DNA from: Dyadobacter soli | GTDB taxonomy: Bacteria > Bacteroidota > Bacteroidia > Cytophagales > Spirosomataceae | Direction: 5' to 3' | NCBI RefSeq assembly: GCF_900101885.1 | Contig: NZ_FNAN01000009.1 | Span: 248,001-312,000 of the forward strand | DNA length: 64,000 nt | Shown: piece by piece, positions 52,430 to 60,078 of the stretch | Layout: each line of letters begins with the position of its first letter | Numbering within the stretch: the first letter of the stretch is position 1 | Made by a program: the position numbers and the translations under genes | Notes under the pieces: generated by a model | The model's input: only the letters and a program-made list of their open reading frames with translations | Database searches by the model: none | Told to the model about the DNA's origin: nothing

Positions 52430-53224
52430 TTATTTGGAATCAATTTTCCACTTCTGCTTCGTCTTCGTATTCAGGAAGTGGTTGAATGTATCGCCGCGAA
52501 GGCCAAGACGGATCGTTTCGAGCGGGATCAGTTCACTGGGGGCAATGTTACCGAGGTTGACATTGGCGCCAAGCAGCTTCACAAACCATACTTGCTGTGA
52601 CTTCTGGGGAGCTTCCCAGATCATATCTTCAAATGCAATTTCCGTCAGAATTTCTTCCACAAGTCCCTGGCGTACTTCGCCGCTTGCCCGGAAAAGCCCT
52701 ACATTACCCGATTCGCGCGCTTCCCCGATCACTTTCCAGGCACCCGCCTGCAACTCCGATTTGATGAGCTGGATCCATTTGTAGGGCGGGATGATCTTGT
52801 TTTCATCCTTCGAACCTACTTCCGAGAGCACGGTTACCTGCTGGGCAAGCTTGCGGATATATTCGCATTTAACATCCTGAGGCATTTCAATGGAACCGTC
52901 GGATACTTCTGCGTGCGTCAATTGATATTTATCGAGGAGTTTGCGGTAATCATCAAACTGGTTCCTTACCACGAACGCTTCAAACAACGTTCCTCCGAAA
53001 TACACCGGAATATTGGCATTTTTATAAATTGCCAGCTTCTCGTCCAGGTTCGGACTTACGAAAGAAGTGGCCCAACCAAGTTTTACGATATCAATGTAAG
53101 GTGATGCGATGGAGAGCATATCTTCTGTTTCCCTGACACTCAGCCCTTTGTCCATCACCATGGTAAGTCCTTTTGTTCTGGGTTTCTGGGAACGCTCGGG
53201 AACCTGCGATAACGTAAAATTCAT
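52430..53224 (-). CDS. Phosphosulfolactate synthase (ComA) family protein
   Basis: A 264-residue TIM-barrel protein of the ComA family. In archaea it adds sulfite to PEP, giving phosphosulfolactate for coenzyme M. The opening KPRTKGLTMVMDKGLSVRETEDML, DIVKLGWATSFV, YFGGTLFEAF, EVSDGSIEMP and SEVGSKDENK all match. Coenzyme M is not expected in this phylum; sulfolactate could instead feed sulfonate or sulfonolipid metabolism. ATG 53224 fits a TACCTTTG box 38 bp upstream; the longer reading to 53365 would start before the promoter. Confidence 0.87.
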   Translation of the reverse strand: MNFTLSQVPERSQKPRTKGLTMVMDKGLSVRETEDMLSIASPYIDIVKLGWATSFVSPNLDEKLAIYKNANIPVYFGGTLFEAFVVRNQFDDYRKLLDKYQLTHAEVSDGSIEMPQDVKCEYIRKLAQQVTVLSEVGSKDENKIIPPYKWIQLIKSELQAGAWKVIGEARESGNVGLFRASGEVRQGLVEEILTEIAFEDMIWEAPQKSQQVWFVKLLGANVNLGNIAPSELIPLETIRLGLRGDTFNHFLNTKTKQKWKIDSK

Positions 53225-53261
53225 ATATGAGTAAGCATTTATCTCTGGCAAAAAACTCCGG

Positions 53262-53269
53262 CAAAGGTA
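53262..53269 (-). promoter_or_regulatory. Bacteroidota-type -7 box for the ComA-like gene
   Basis: On the minus strand it reads TACCTTTG, 38 bp before the ATG at 53224. Its position supports that start codon. Confidence 0.45.
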
Positions 53270-53390
53270 GTAATAACCTTCGATACGTAACAATAAAATC
53301 CATGGCATTGACTCGTAACCATCAATTTTTCTACGATAATTACTATTTTTAGAAATCGCAGCCATAACTATTCAAACCAATCCCGCATCT

Positions 53391-53873
53391 ATGAACACAC
53401 ACTCGCACATTGATCCGCAAACTGAAAACAAGCGGCTTTCTTTTCTACGGCAATTCATCGGCAGGCCGATGGACCAGCACTTTTCGCCCGTTGCCAAATG
53501 GCTCAATGGCGTTCTCCTTTCGATCGAAGAAGGCGCAATGGAGGTCGAATACCAGGTACGGGAAGACATGTGCAACCCGATGGGTACATTACATGGCGGC
53601 ATCGCCGCTACCATTCTCGATGACATTGTAGGAACGATGGTTTACGCGCTCGGTCGGGAATTCGGCTTCACGTCCGTTAACCTGAATTGCGATTTCCTGA
53701 ATCCAGCCGTGGTAGGCGACGTGCTCGTGGCCAAATCGGCGGTCATCAGGGCTGGGAAAAACATTGTCCATGTAGAGGGACGGCTGGTGAATGGTAACGG
53801 CCGGATGATCGCCAAATGCACGAGTAACCTCATTCAGACAGCCTTTAAATTGCCATTGGTGCCGGGGCAGTAA
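53391..53873 (+). CDS. PaaI-type hotdog thioesterase
   Basis: A 160-residue hotdog-fold protein, probably hydrolysing acyl- or aryl-CoA. NPMGTLHGGIAATILDDIVGTMVY holds the active-site helix with HGG and Asp; NLNCDFLNPAVVGDVLVAKSAVIRAGKNIVHVEG is the central sheet. The family acts on phenylacetyl-CoA derivatives and on other dead-end acyl-CoAs. It precedes mazG by 24 bp. No aromatic catabolism genes are nearby, so its substrate is unknown. Confidence 0.88.
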   Translation: MNTHSHIDPQTENKRLSFLRQFIGRPMDQHFSPVAKWLNGVLLSIEEGAMEVEYQVREDMCNPMGTLHGGIAATILDDIVGTMVYALGREFGFTSVNLNCDFLNPAVVGDVLVAKSAVIRAGKNIVHVEGRLVNGNGRMIAKCTSNLIQTAFKLPLVPGQ

Positions 53874-53885
53874 TGTGTTTCGCCG

Positions 53886-53893
53886 TATCTTTG
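53886..53893 (+). promoter_or_regulatory. Possible -7 box right before mazG
   Basis: TATCTTTG fits TAnnTTTG and lies 4 bp before the mazG ATG, so transcription would start at or just inside the start codon (leaderless or nearly so). The -33 box is not well placed. Confidence 0.3.
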
Positions 53894-53897
53894 TGAT

Positions 53898-54731
53898 ATG
53901 GAAAAACAATTCAGTGACCTGCCTGAAAGCCGCCAGCAACAACTGATGGCCTTCGACCGTTTGTTGACGATCATGGACGAACTCCGCGAGCAATGCCCGT
54001 GGGACAGAAAGCAAACCATGGACAGCCTGCGCCACCTGACGATCGAAGAAACCTACGAACTTTCCGATGCAATTTTGAACAACGACCTGCCCGAAATCCA
54101 GAAGGAGCTCGGCGACGTGCTGCTGCATATTGTTTTTTATGCCAAAATCGGCTCGGAGAAAGAGGAAGGTAAGGCATATAATTTCGACATTAAAGATGTG
54201 CTGCACGGCATTTGCGATAAACTCGTCGCCCGCCACCCGCACATTTACGGCGATTTCGTGGCCGATACCGAAGAGGCTGTCAAGCAGAATTGGGAAAAGC
54301 TTAAATTGAAGGAAGGCAATAAATCGGTGCTCTCGGGCGTACCCGCGTCGCTGCCCGCGCTCGTGAAGGCAATGCGCATTCAGGAGAAGGCAAGAGGCGT
54401 AGGTTTTGACTGGGACGAAAAGCAGCAGGTATGGGCCAAGGTAGAGGAAGAACTGCACGAGTTTAAAGAGAACTTTAATATAGAATCGGCCGATATCATT
54501 GATCAAAAGGAAGCCGAAGGCGAGTTTGGAGACTTGCTTTTCTCTTTGGTGAATTATTCGAGGTTTGTGGATATCAATCCTGAAACAGCATTGGAGCGGA
54601 CCAATAAGAAATTTATCAGCCGCTTTCAGTATCTTGAAGAAGCATCGAAAGCAGACGGCAAATCTCTTGGCGATATGTCGCTGGAAGAAATGGATATTTA
54701 CTGGAACCGGGCGAAGGCGCTCGGGGTTTAA
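53898..54731 (+). CDS. mazG: MazG nucleoside triphosphate pyrophosphohydrolase
   Basis: A 277-residue enzyme that hydrolyses NTPs and dNTPs to monophosphates and pyrophosphate, cleaning the nucleotide pool. Two MazG domains are seen: CPWDRKQTMDSLRHLTIEETYELSDAI with the EExx(12)ExxD-type metal site, and the second with EFGDLLFSLVNYSRFV. The mid part has ARHPHIYGDF and KQNWEKLK, diagnostic of full-length MazG. It is independent of the MazEF toxin system. Confidence 0.94.
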   Translation: MEKQFSDLPESRQQQLMAFDRLLTIMDELREQCPWDRKQTMDSLRHLTIEETYELSDAILNNDLPEIQKELGDVLLHIVFYAKIGSEKEEGKAYNFDIKDVLHGICDKLVARHPHIYGDFVADTEEAVKQNWEKLKLKEGNKSVLSGVPASLPALVKAMRIQEKARGVGFDWDEKQQVWAKVEEELHEFKENFNIESADIIDQKEAEGEFGDLLFSLVNYSRFVDINPETALERTNKKFISRFQYLEEASKADGKSLGDMSLEEMDIYWNRAKALGV

Positions 54732-54838
54732 AACTAACTCACGTTTCTCGTTACTTTTTTTGATAGATGGGCGTCTGAATAGGCGGAGGTGCTACACAGT
54801 GTAGTGCCTGTCATTGTTTCACATATAACGAGAGCATT

Positions 54839-55222
54839 ATGTATTTAGAAGAACGAGTAGCACATCTGGAAAACATTACCGCAGAGCACGGAAAGCAAAT
54901 CGAAATGGTAGCAGACGGATTAGCGAAATTGACAACCCGCGTGGAGCGTGGTTTTACTGAAATGCGCGAAGGATTTCAGAAAGTAGACCAACGCTTCGAA
55001 CAAGTGGACCAACGCTTCGAGCGACTTGAAGCGAGGGTGGACCGTATTGAAGTGAAGCTTACTGAGCACGATGAACGATTTGATCGAATTGATGAGAATT
55101 TTAGGCAAGTCAACCAGCAATTCCTCCAAGTCAACCAACAATTCCTCCAAGTCAACCAACAATTCCTCGAACTTCACGGTGTTCTTGCGGAGATCGTGAC
55201 CCTTGTCAAGAGTAAATTATAG
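54839..55222 (+). CDS. Small coiled-coil protein with heptad repeats
   Basis: A 127-residue protein, helical throughout, with no signal peptide. The repeated heptads VDQRFEQ and QVNQQFL are evident; the last is tandemly repeated three times and encoded by 21-bp repeats (from about 55105). This kind of protein resembles short coiled-coil oligomers found near membrane or phage genes, but I do not recognise a family. It ends 3 bp before the thiamine pyrophosphokinase gene. The 21-bp units could vary in number by slippage. Confidence 0.72.
   Translation: MYLEERVAHLENITAEHGKQIEMVADGLAKLTTRVERGFTEMREGFQKVDQRFEQVDQRFERLEARVDRIEVKLTEHDERFDRIDENFRQVNQQFLQVNQQFLQVNQQFLELHGVLAEIVTLVKSKL
55105..55170 (+). 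repeat. 21-bp tandem repeat coding for QVNQQFL
   Basis: Three copies of CAAGTCAACCARCAATTCCTC in frame inside the coiled-coil gene; the first differs by a single G. Earlier in the gene a related unit, GTGGACCAACGCTTCGAR, is repeated less exactly. Confidence 0.8.
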
Positions 55223-55225
55223 TTA

Positions 55226-55891
55226 ATGTCATCACACCACATCGTTCGGGAGAAGCAGGAGCCTGCTTTGATTATTGCTAATGGGGAAGCCTGCTCTCCG
55301 GAATTATTAGGCCAGTTGCTGGAATGGAGCCCGTTTATCGTCGTGCTGGATCACGCTATTTACCGGGTTTTGGATTTGGGGATTAAAATAGATGTCTGGA
55401 TGGGCGACTTCGACCAGCCGCACGATGTCGAAATGATCCGCAGCCACCAGCACCCGCTCGAAATCATCAATACACCCGATCAGGAAAAGACAGACTTAAA
55501 CAAGGCCATCGAGTTCCTGATCGAAAGAGGCTTCCCTGCTGCAAATATCGTCTGGGCCACCGGCCGTCGGGCGGATCATGCCATCACGAATATTACCGAT
55601 CTGGTTCGCTACAAAGGGCAGATCAAACTGGTGCTGCTCGACGACTACTCGAAGATTTTCCCGCTTACAGGTACGTTTGAAAAATGGTACACGGCCGGAA
55701 CACCGATTTCGCTGATTCCCATTGGTACCGTTGAAGGTATTGAAACAAGCGGTTTGAAATACAACCTAAATAATGAAACCCTGACCATGGGGCACAGAAC
55801 CGGCAGTAGTAATGAAGCCGAGGCTGATGGCATGGTCAGGGTTTCCGCGCAGAAAGGCGACCTGCTGATTATGGAATGCTGGGATTTATAA
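55226..55891 (+). CDS. Thiamine pyrophosphokinase
   Basis: A 221-residue enzyme forming thiamine diphosphate from thiamine and ATP. The metal and nucleotide site MGDFDQP (about 58-64), DQEKTDLNKAIEFLIERG and ATGRRADHAITN are clear TPK motifs; a C-terminal beta domain binds thiamine (TGTFEKWYTAG...). It lies 3 bp after the coiled-coil gene and its end overlaps the M1 peptidase gene's end by 6 bp (convergent). No thiamine riboswitch was seen upstream. Confidence 0.9.
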   Translation: MSSHHIVREKQEPALIIANGEACSPELLGQLLEWSPFIVVLDHAIYRVLDLGIKIDVWMGDFDQPHDVEMIRSHQHPLEIINTPDQEKTDLNKAIEFLIERGFPAANIVWATGRRADHAITNITDLVRYKGQIKLVLLDDYSKIFPLTGTFEKWYTAGTPISLIPIGTVEGIETSGLKYNLNNETLTMGHRTGSSNEAEADGMVRVSAQKGDLLIMECWDL

Positions 55892-57529
55892 GGAAGCTTG
55901 TTTGCTTTCCTTGGACTCCACGTAAAAATTTCGGTCGATAGCCAGCGACTTGTCGCCTTTTACTTTCAACGTTTTCCACTCATTGGTAGGAGACAGAAAC
56001 TCCTCTTTTCCGCTTGCCAGCTTCACTTTCACCGGCATATCGAAGCCTTCAATGGTATTGATCCAGCGGTATTGCAAACCTTTGCCGGTGAATGCATATT
56101 CCAGAACCGGTATCCGTACATCCCGCAGGTATTGATCGAAAACCTTCGAGAGGTTTCTTCCCGCTTGGTCGCTGATATAGTTTTCAATCTGCGAGCCGTC
56201 GACGGTCTGGTGGTAGAAGGTTTTGTTTAAGCCGCGAAGGATCTGGCGCCATTTCTCGTCGTCGTTCACGACCTGGCGAATGGTATGGAGCATATTACCA
56301 CCTTTGTAATACATATCCTTCGACCCTTCCTGATTCACTCCATAAATCCCTACGATAGGAATATCATTCGCAATCAAATCGCGGGTTCCGATCACATAAT
56401 CTTCTCCCGCCTTTTTGCCATAATAATACTCTGTGTACAGGTTTTCGGAATAGTTGGTGAAGCTTTCATGCACCCACATATCGGCCACATCCTTGTAAGT
56501 AATGTTATTGGCAAACCATTCATGACCGCTCTCGTGGATGATGATAAAGTCCCATTTCAGGCCCCAGCCGGTATTCGACAGGTCCTTGCCGCGGTAACCC
56601 ATTTTGTAATCATTGCCATAGGTAACCGAGCTCTGGTGTTCCATGCCAAGGTAGGGTACTTCCACCAGCTTGTAGCCATCCTCATAAAAAGGATAGGGCC
56701 CAAACCAATGCTCGAATGCTTTGAGCATCTTCGGGGCCTGCTTGAACTGCTCTTTCGCCTTTTCCAGGTTTTGAGGTAATACGTAATAGCTCAGTTGCAA
56801 ATCGCCTTTCTCGCCCTTGAATGTCTCTTTCCAGCTCACGTAGTTGGCCACATTCATATTCACACCGTAATTGTTGATCGGGTTTTTGACTGCCCAGTTA
56901 AAAGTATGCGAGTTGTCGCTGTTCTCGACCACCGAGCGCAGATTACCGTTCGAGACATCCATTACATTTTTAGGAACGGTCATGCTGATGAGCATGCTGT
57001 CGGGCTCGTCGTACATATGGTCTTTACAGGGCCACCATACGCTCGCGCCGAGGCCCTGGCAGGAGGTTGAGATAATGGTATTGCCTTTGCCGTCGGGTAC
57101 CCATTGCACACCACCGTCCCATGGCGGACGCTTGGCGAGCCTCGGTTTGCCTGCATAGAAAACTTCAACCGATTCGGTTTTGCCGGTTTCCTGCTTTTTC
57201 TTCAATGTGATAAAAAACGCATTGCCGTCGCGGCGATAGGTGAGCGCTTCGCCATCCTGGACCACTTTCGTAATCTGCAATGGCTCCTGCAAATCTACCT
57301 GCATCGTCTGGTAGGATTTCAAAACCTTATAGGTAATGAGGGTGCTGCCGGCAAGTGAGCTGTCATTTGCATTGGGTCTCACGCTGAGATGGTAATAATT
57401 CAGGTCCCACCATTCTCGCTCGGGCGTGATGGAGCCGCGCAGGGTATCGGCATGGGTAAATGCCTTCTGCTGTGCGAAAGAAGCAAGTGAAACGAATAGC
57501 AAACCGATACCGGCGAGTTTTCTGAGCAT
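55886..57529 (-). CDS. M1-family metallopeptidase, secreted
   Basis: A 547-residue zinc aminopeptidase-like protein. A signal peptide (cleavage near SFAQ, about 20) is present. The beta N-domain is followed by the zinc core HESGHEW with an 18-residue gap to the second glutamate (VHESF), and the exopeptidase-type loop GMEHQSS in place of GxMEN. The C-terminal domain is short, so it resembles the smaller M1 members. It presumably cleaves peptides in the periplasm for uptake. ATG 57529 gives a normal signal peptide. It follows the Kelch gene by 27 bp, in a probable two-gene unit. Confidence 0.92.
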   Translation of the reverse strand: MLRKLAGIGLLFVSLASFAQQKAFTHADTLRGSITPEREWWDLNYYHLSVRPNANDSSLAGSTLITYKVLKSYQTMQVDLQEPLQITKVVQDGEALTYRRDGNAFFITLKKKQETGKTESVEVFYAGKPRLAKRPPWDGGVQWVPDGKGNTIISTSCQGLGASVWWPCKDHMYDEPDSMLISMTVPKNVMDVSNGNLRSVVENSDNSHTFNWAVKNPINNYGVNMNVANYVSWKETFKGEKGDLQLSYYVLPQNLEKAKEQFKQAPKMLKAFEHWFGPYPFYEDGYKLVEVPYLGMEHQSSVTYGNDYKMGYRGKDLSNTGWGLKWDFIIIHESGHEWFANNITYKDVADMWVHESFTNYSENLYTEYYYGKKAGEDYVIGTRDLIANDIPIVGIYGVNQEGSKDMYYKGGNMLHTIRQVVNDDEKWRQILRGLNKTFYHQTVDGSQIENYISDQAGRNLSKVFDQYLRDVRIPVLEYAFTGKGLQYRWINTIEGFDMPVKVKLASGKEEFLSPTNEWKTLKVKGDKSLAIDRNFYVESKESKQASL

Positions 57530-57556
57530 TTGATTAAGGATTAGCAATGAAGTGTA

Positions 57557-58537
57557 CTATTTATCGAGTATTTCCATATCGTTCAGCTCCGGCCCGCCGC
57601 CGCGATTGGCTGAACCGGCTGCGATGTAAACTTTCTTGTTGAGCGCAACCGCCTGCGTACCATGTCGTCCCTGGTGGAGCGAAGGTAGTTTTTCCCACTT
57701 CTGAGTCTGCGGGTTAAATGCTTCCACCTCGTTATGCGCTTCCTGGTGCGCGTCGCTTTCGCCGCCTATTATCAGGACTTTATTATTGAAAACAACGGCA
57801 GTGTTGCCTGCACGCAGCGTAGGAAGGTTATTAGATGCGTCCAGCGTCGTCCATTTGCCGGTTTTGAAATCATAAACATCCACTTCCTTGATAACGGTAT
57901 TCAAAACCTGGTTGATACGCGCGGTCGACAGACGCCCGCCTGCTACATAGAGCTTGCTGTCCAGTACCGCTACCTGTACGTGGTCGCGGGGACGGGGAGC
58001 GTCGGTGAGGGTTTTCCAGATGCCGGTCGCCGGATCGAACTCGTCGAACCAGGTAACCTGACCATCCCAGTGCCCGTCCTGAATGCCGCAAACGAGGTAG
58101 ATTTTGTCATTTAATGTAAAAGCACCTGCTGCGCCGCGCCTGCGGTTTTCGGGTATGGCGGCACCTTTGCGCCATTCATTTTTGATCGGGTTAAAAATAT
58201 AAATGTCGGGAATCGGCACCTCGTGCGGGTAACCGCCCGTGAATGCGCCCAGTACATAAATTTCATTTTTGTAGCTCACCGCCTGAAAGTGGCTCATTTC
58301 GAGCGGCGATGGTGCAAGACTTTTCCAGGAGTCCTTTTTGAAGTCATATTCATCGACGGGTTTGATACCGCGCCCGCCCAGCAAGTACAATTTTCCATTC
58401 GCGGAAGCCATCGCATTTTCGTGGCGTTTCTCGGGCAGGTTCTCCGGTTCGGAGACCGTCCATATCTGCGCCGATCCCTGCAACGCGAATGCATTCAGCG
58501 CGATCAGTAATGCGGCTTTGTGGTAGAGTGGTTTCAT
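57557..58537 (-). CDS. Kelch-repeat secreted protein
   Basis: A 326-residue protein of six Kelch blades with a signal peptide (cleavage near GSAQ, about 24). Blades show the GG-type motif in KLYLLGGRG, EIYVLGAFTGG, KIYLVCGIQDG, KLYVAGGRLS, KVLIIGGESD and KVYIAAGSANRGGG. It is a beta-propeller, probably binding a sugar or protein at the surface. No catalytic residues can be assigned. It is close to the M1 peptidase gene and downstream of the polysaccharide operon, whose transcript probably ends before it (58623-58645). Confidence 0.9.
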   Translation of the reverse strand: MKPLYHKAALLIALNAFALQGSAQIWTVSEPENLPEKRHENAMASANGKLYLLGGRGIKPVDEYDFKKDSWKSLAPSPLEMSHFQAVSYKNEIYVLGAFTGGYPHEVPIPDIYIFNPIKNEWRKGAAIPENRRRGAAGAFTLNDKIYLVCGIQDGHWDGQVTWFDEFDPATGIWKTLTDAPRPRDHVQVAVLDSKLYVAGGRLSTARINQVLNTVIKEVDVYDFKTGKWTTLDASNNLPTLRAGNTAVVFNNKVLIIGGESDAHQEAHNEVEAFNPQTQKWEKLPSLHQGRHGTQAVALNKKVYIAAGSANRGGGPELNDMEILDK

Positions 58538-58622
58538 ATCGATTTACGTTTAGAATGGCTGGATATGCAGCATTTACTTTTCAAAAACGATATCAAGGTA
58601 CAATTATATTCCATAAAACAGA

Positions 58623-58645
58623 AAGACCAGCTTGCGGCCGGTCTT
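58623..58645 (-). terminator. Terminator of the polysaccharide operon
   Basis: On the minus strand AAGACCGGC pairs with GCTGGTCTT (one mismatch) and is followed by TCTGTTTT, ending the operon after the second glucoamylase-like gene. Confidence 0.6.
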
Positions 58646-58670
58646 CCTGTGAATATTAGCTAAAAAGCGG

Positions 58671-60050
58671 TTAATTTCTGCTGGATACGCCCAGTGCAGG
58701 GCTTTCAAATCCCAGTTTTTTCAAACCCTCCTGAACCTCCGGATCTTTCATGAACAGCTTCCAGAGCAGGCCCGTCCGGTAGTTCTCGATCATCACGATA
58801 ATCGGCCCCTGATCGATGGCCAAATGCGATTTGGCATACCAGTTCTGCGATTCGTTGAATGCATCCGTAAAGCCATATTCCGACCAGATTTTATCACCCA
58901 GGTCATCATAAAAATGGCGCAATGCCTTCATCGACTGCTCCGGTGTGTAGGGGAACGACGATAATGCGGCGGTCGGGGTAATGGTTCCGAAGTCGTTGGT
59001 CGGCGAATGCGCATTATAGCCGTTGTATGTATCGCTCGCAGTTAAGCCCCAGTTGTTTTCACCATAACCTTTAAACTTGCCCGGATTGGCGACGCAATGC
59101 TTGTAATTGATCAGTGAATGGTTCACATTCTGCTCCCAGTAATTCGCATATTGATCTTTCAGCTTACGCGGATCGAGGCCGAGGAATGAATAATGCGTGA
59201 AAAAGAGCGGCCCGCCATATTCGAAACCGAGGGGCAGTTTAACGCCGTAATACTCTTTTCCGTTGCGAAAATGGTCGCTTTGTGCCCAGCATTTGTCATA
59301 AACCTGACGCGTAATCGGGTAGCGGGGCGATGCGGCGCCCATGATGTAGGTGATCAATGTCTCGTTGTAGCCGCGCAATTCGAAATTCATAGCCCAGCCG
59401 TTGTTCGGGCTCCAATGCCAGTAGAGCTGATTGGGGTTGCCGCGCGTGTACCAATCCCATTCGGCTTCGTTCCAGATCCAGGTAATGCGGCTGCGGAGCT
59501 CCCTTTCCAGGTCTGTATCGCGGTCGAAGTATTGTCTCACGGCGAGTAATCCCTGGAAAAGGAAGGAAGATTCCACCAGGTCGCCGCCATCATCTTTCCT
59601 GCCAAACGGAACGATCTTGCCAGTGGCGCCATTGAGCCAGTGGGGGAAAATGCCATGGTAATGGTCGGCTTTCGAGAGGAATTTGACCATTTTTAGCAAT
59701 CGTGCGGCTACGGAATCGCGCGGCTGCCATTGCCGTTCCGCTGCGACGACCATTGCCATTACGCCAAAACCGGTACCGCCGATGGTACACACTTCGTCGC
59801 CGTAGTCGAATGCGATGTTGCTGCGCTCGCGGGCGAGACCGCTTACTGGGTGGCCGAATTCCCAGAAATAGCGGAATGTCTGCTTCTGAACGAGTTCGAG
59901 CAGGGCGGTATCTGACAGATTTTTAGGTCGGTCGGCAGGATTAAATACAGCCGGTTTTGCCACTGCGGATTTTTTCTTTTGCGCATGGCTATCTGCCACA
60001 GAACTGGCAAACAGCGTCAGGCATAGTAGGAGTTGGAAGTATAGCTTCAT
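58671..60050 (-). CDS. Glucoamylase-like (PF10091/GH144-like) secreted enzyme
   Basis: A 459-residue protein with a signal peptide (about 1-24, cleavage near SHAQ). The catalytic-type domain starts TLVQ-like TFRYFWEFGHPVSGLARERSN and has CTIGGTGFGVM, FPHWLNGATG, YWHWSPNNGW, GYNAHSPTNDFGTITPTAA and YGFTDAFNES near the end, all in the (alpha/alpha)6 PF10091 fold. The family includes GH144 endo-beta-1,2-glucanases. A paralogue lies directly upstream. It seems periplasmic and digests oligosaccharides brought in by the SusCD pair. Confidence 0.9.
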   Translation of the reverse strand: MKLYFQLLLCLTLFASSVADSHAQKKKSAVAKPAVFNPADRPKNLSDTALLELVQKQTFRYFWEFGHPVSGLARERSNIAFDYGDEVCTIGGTGFGVMAMVVAAERQWQPRDSVAARLLKMVKFLSKADHYHGIFPHWLNGATGKIVPFGRKDDGGDLVESSFLFQGLLAVRQYFDRDTDLERELRSRITWIWNEAEWDWYTRGNPNQLYWHWSPNNGWAMNFELRGYNETLITYIMGAASPRYPITRQVYDKCWAQSDHFRNGKEYYGVKLPLGFEYGGPLFFTHYSFLGLDPRKLKDQYANYWEQNVNHSLINYKHCVANPGKFKGYGENNWGLTASDTYNGYNAHSPTNDFGTITPTAALSSFPYTPEQSMKALRHFYDDLGDKIWSEYGFTDAFNESQNWYAKSHLAIDQGPIIVMIENYRTGLLWKLFMKDPEVQEGLKKLGFESPALGVSSRN

Positions 60051-60078
60051 AGTCGAGTAATGTTTTAATGGAAGTATG

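Noticed and set aside
52430..53365. Longer ComA-like protein starting at 53365
   Set aside because: The added 47 residues are not family-like and would begin upstream of the promoter box at 53262-53269.
55200..55260. Thiamine riboswitch before the thiamine pyrophosphokinase gene
   Set aside because: Only 3 bp separate it from the coiled-coil gene and no THI-box motifs were seen.
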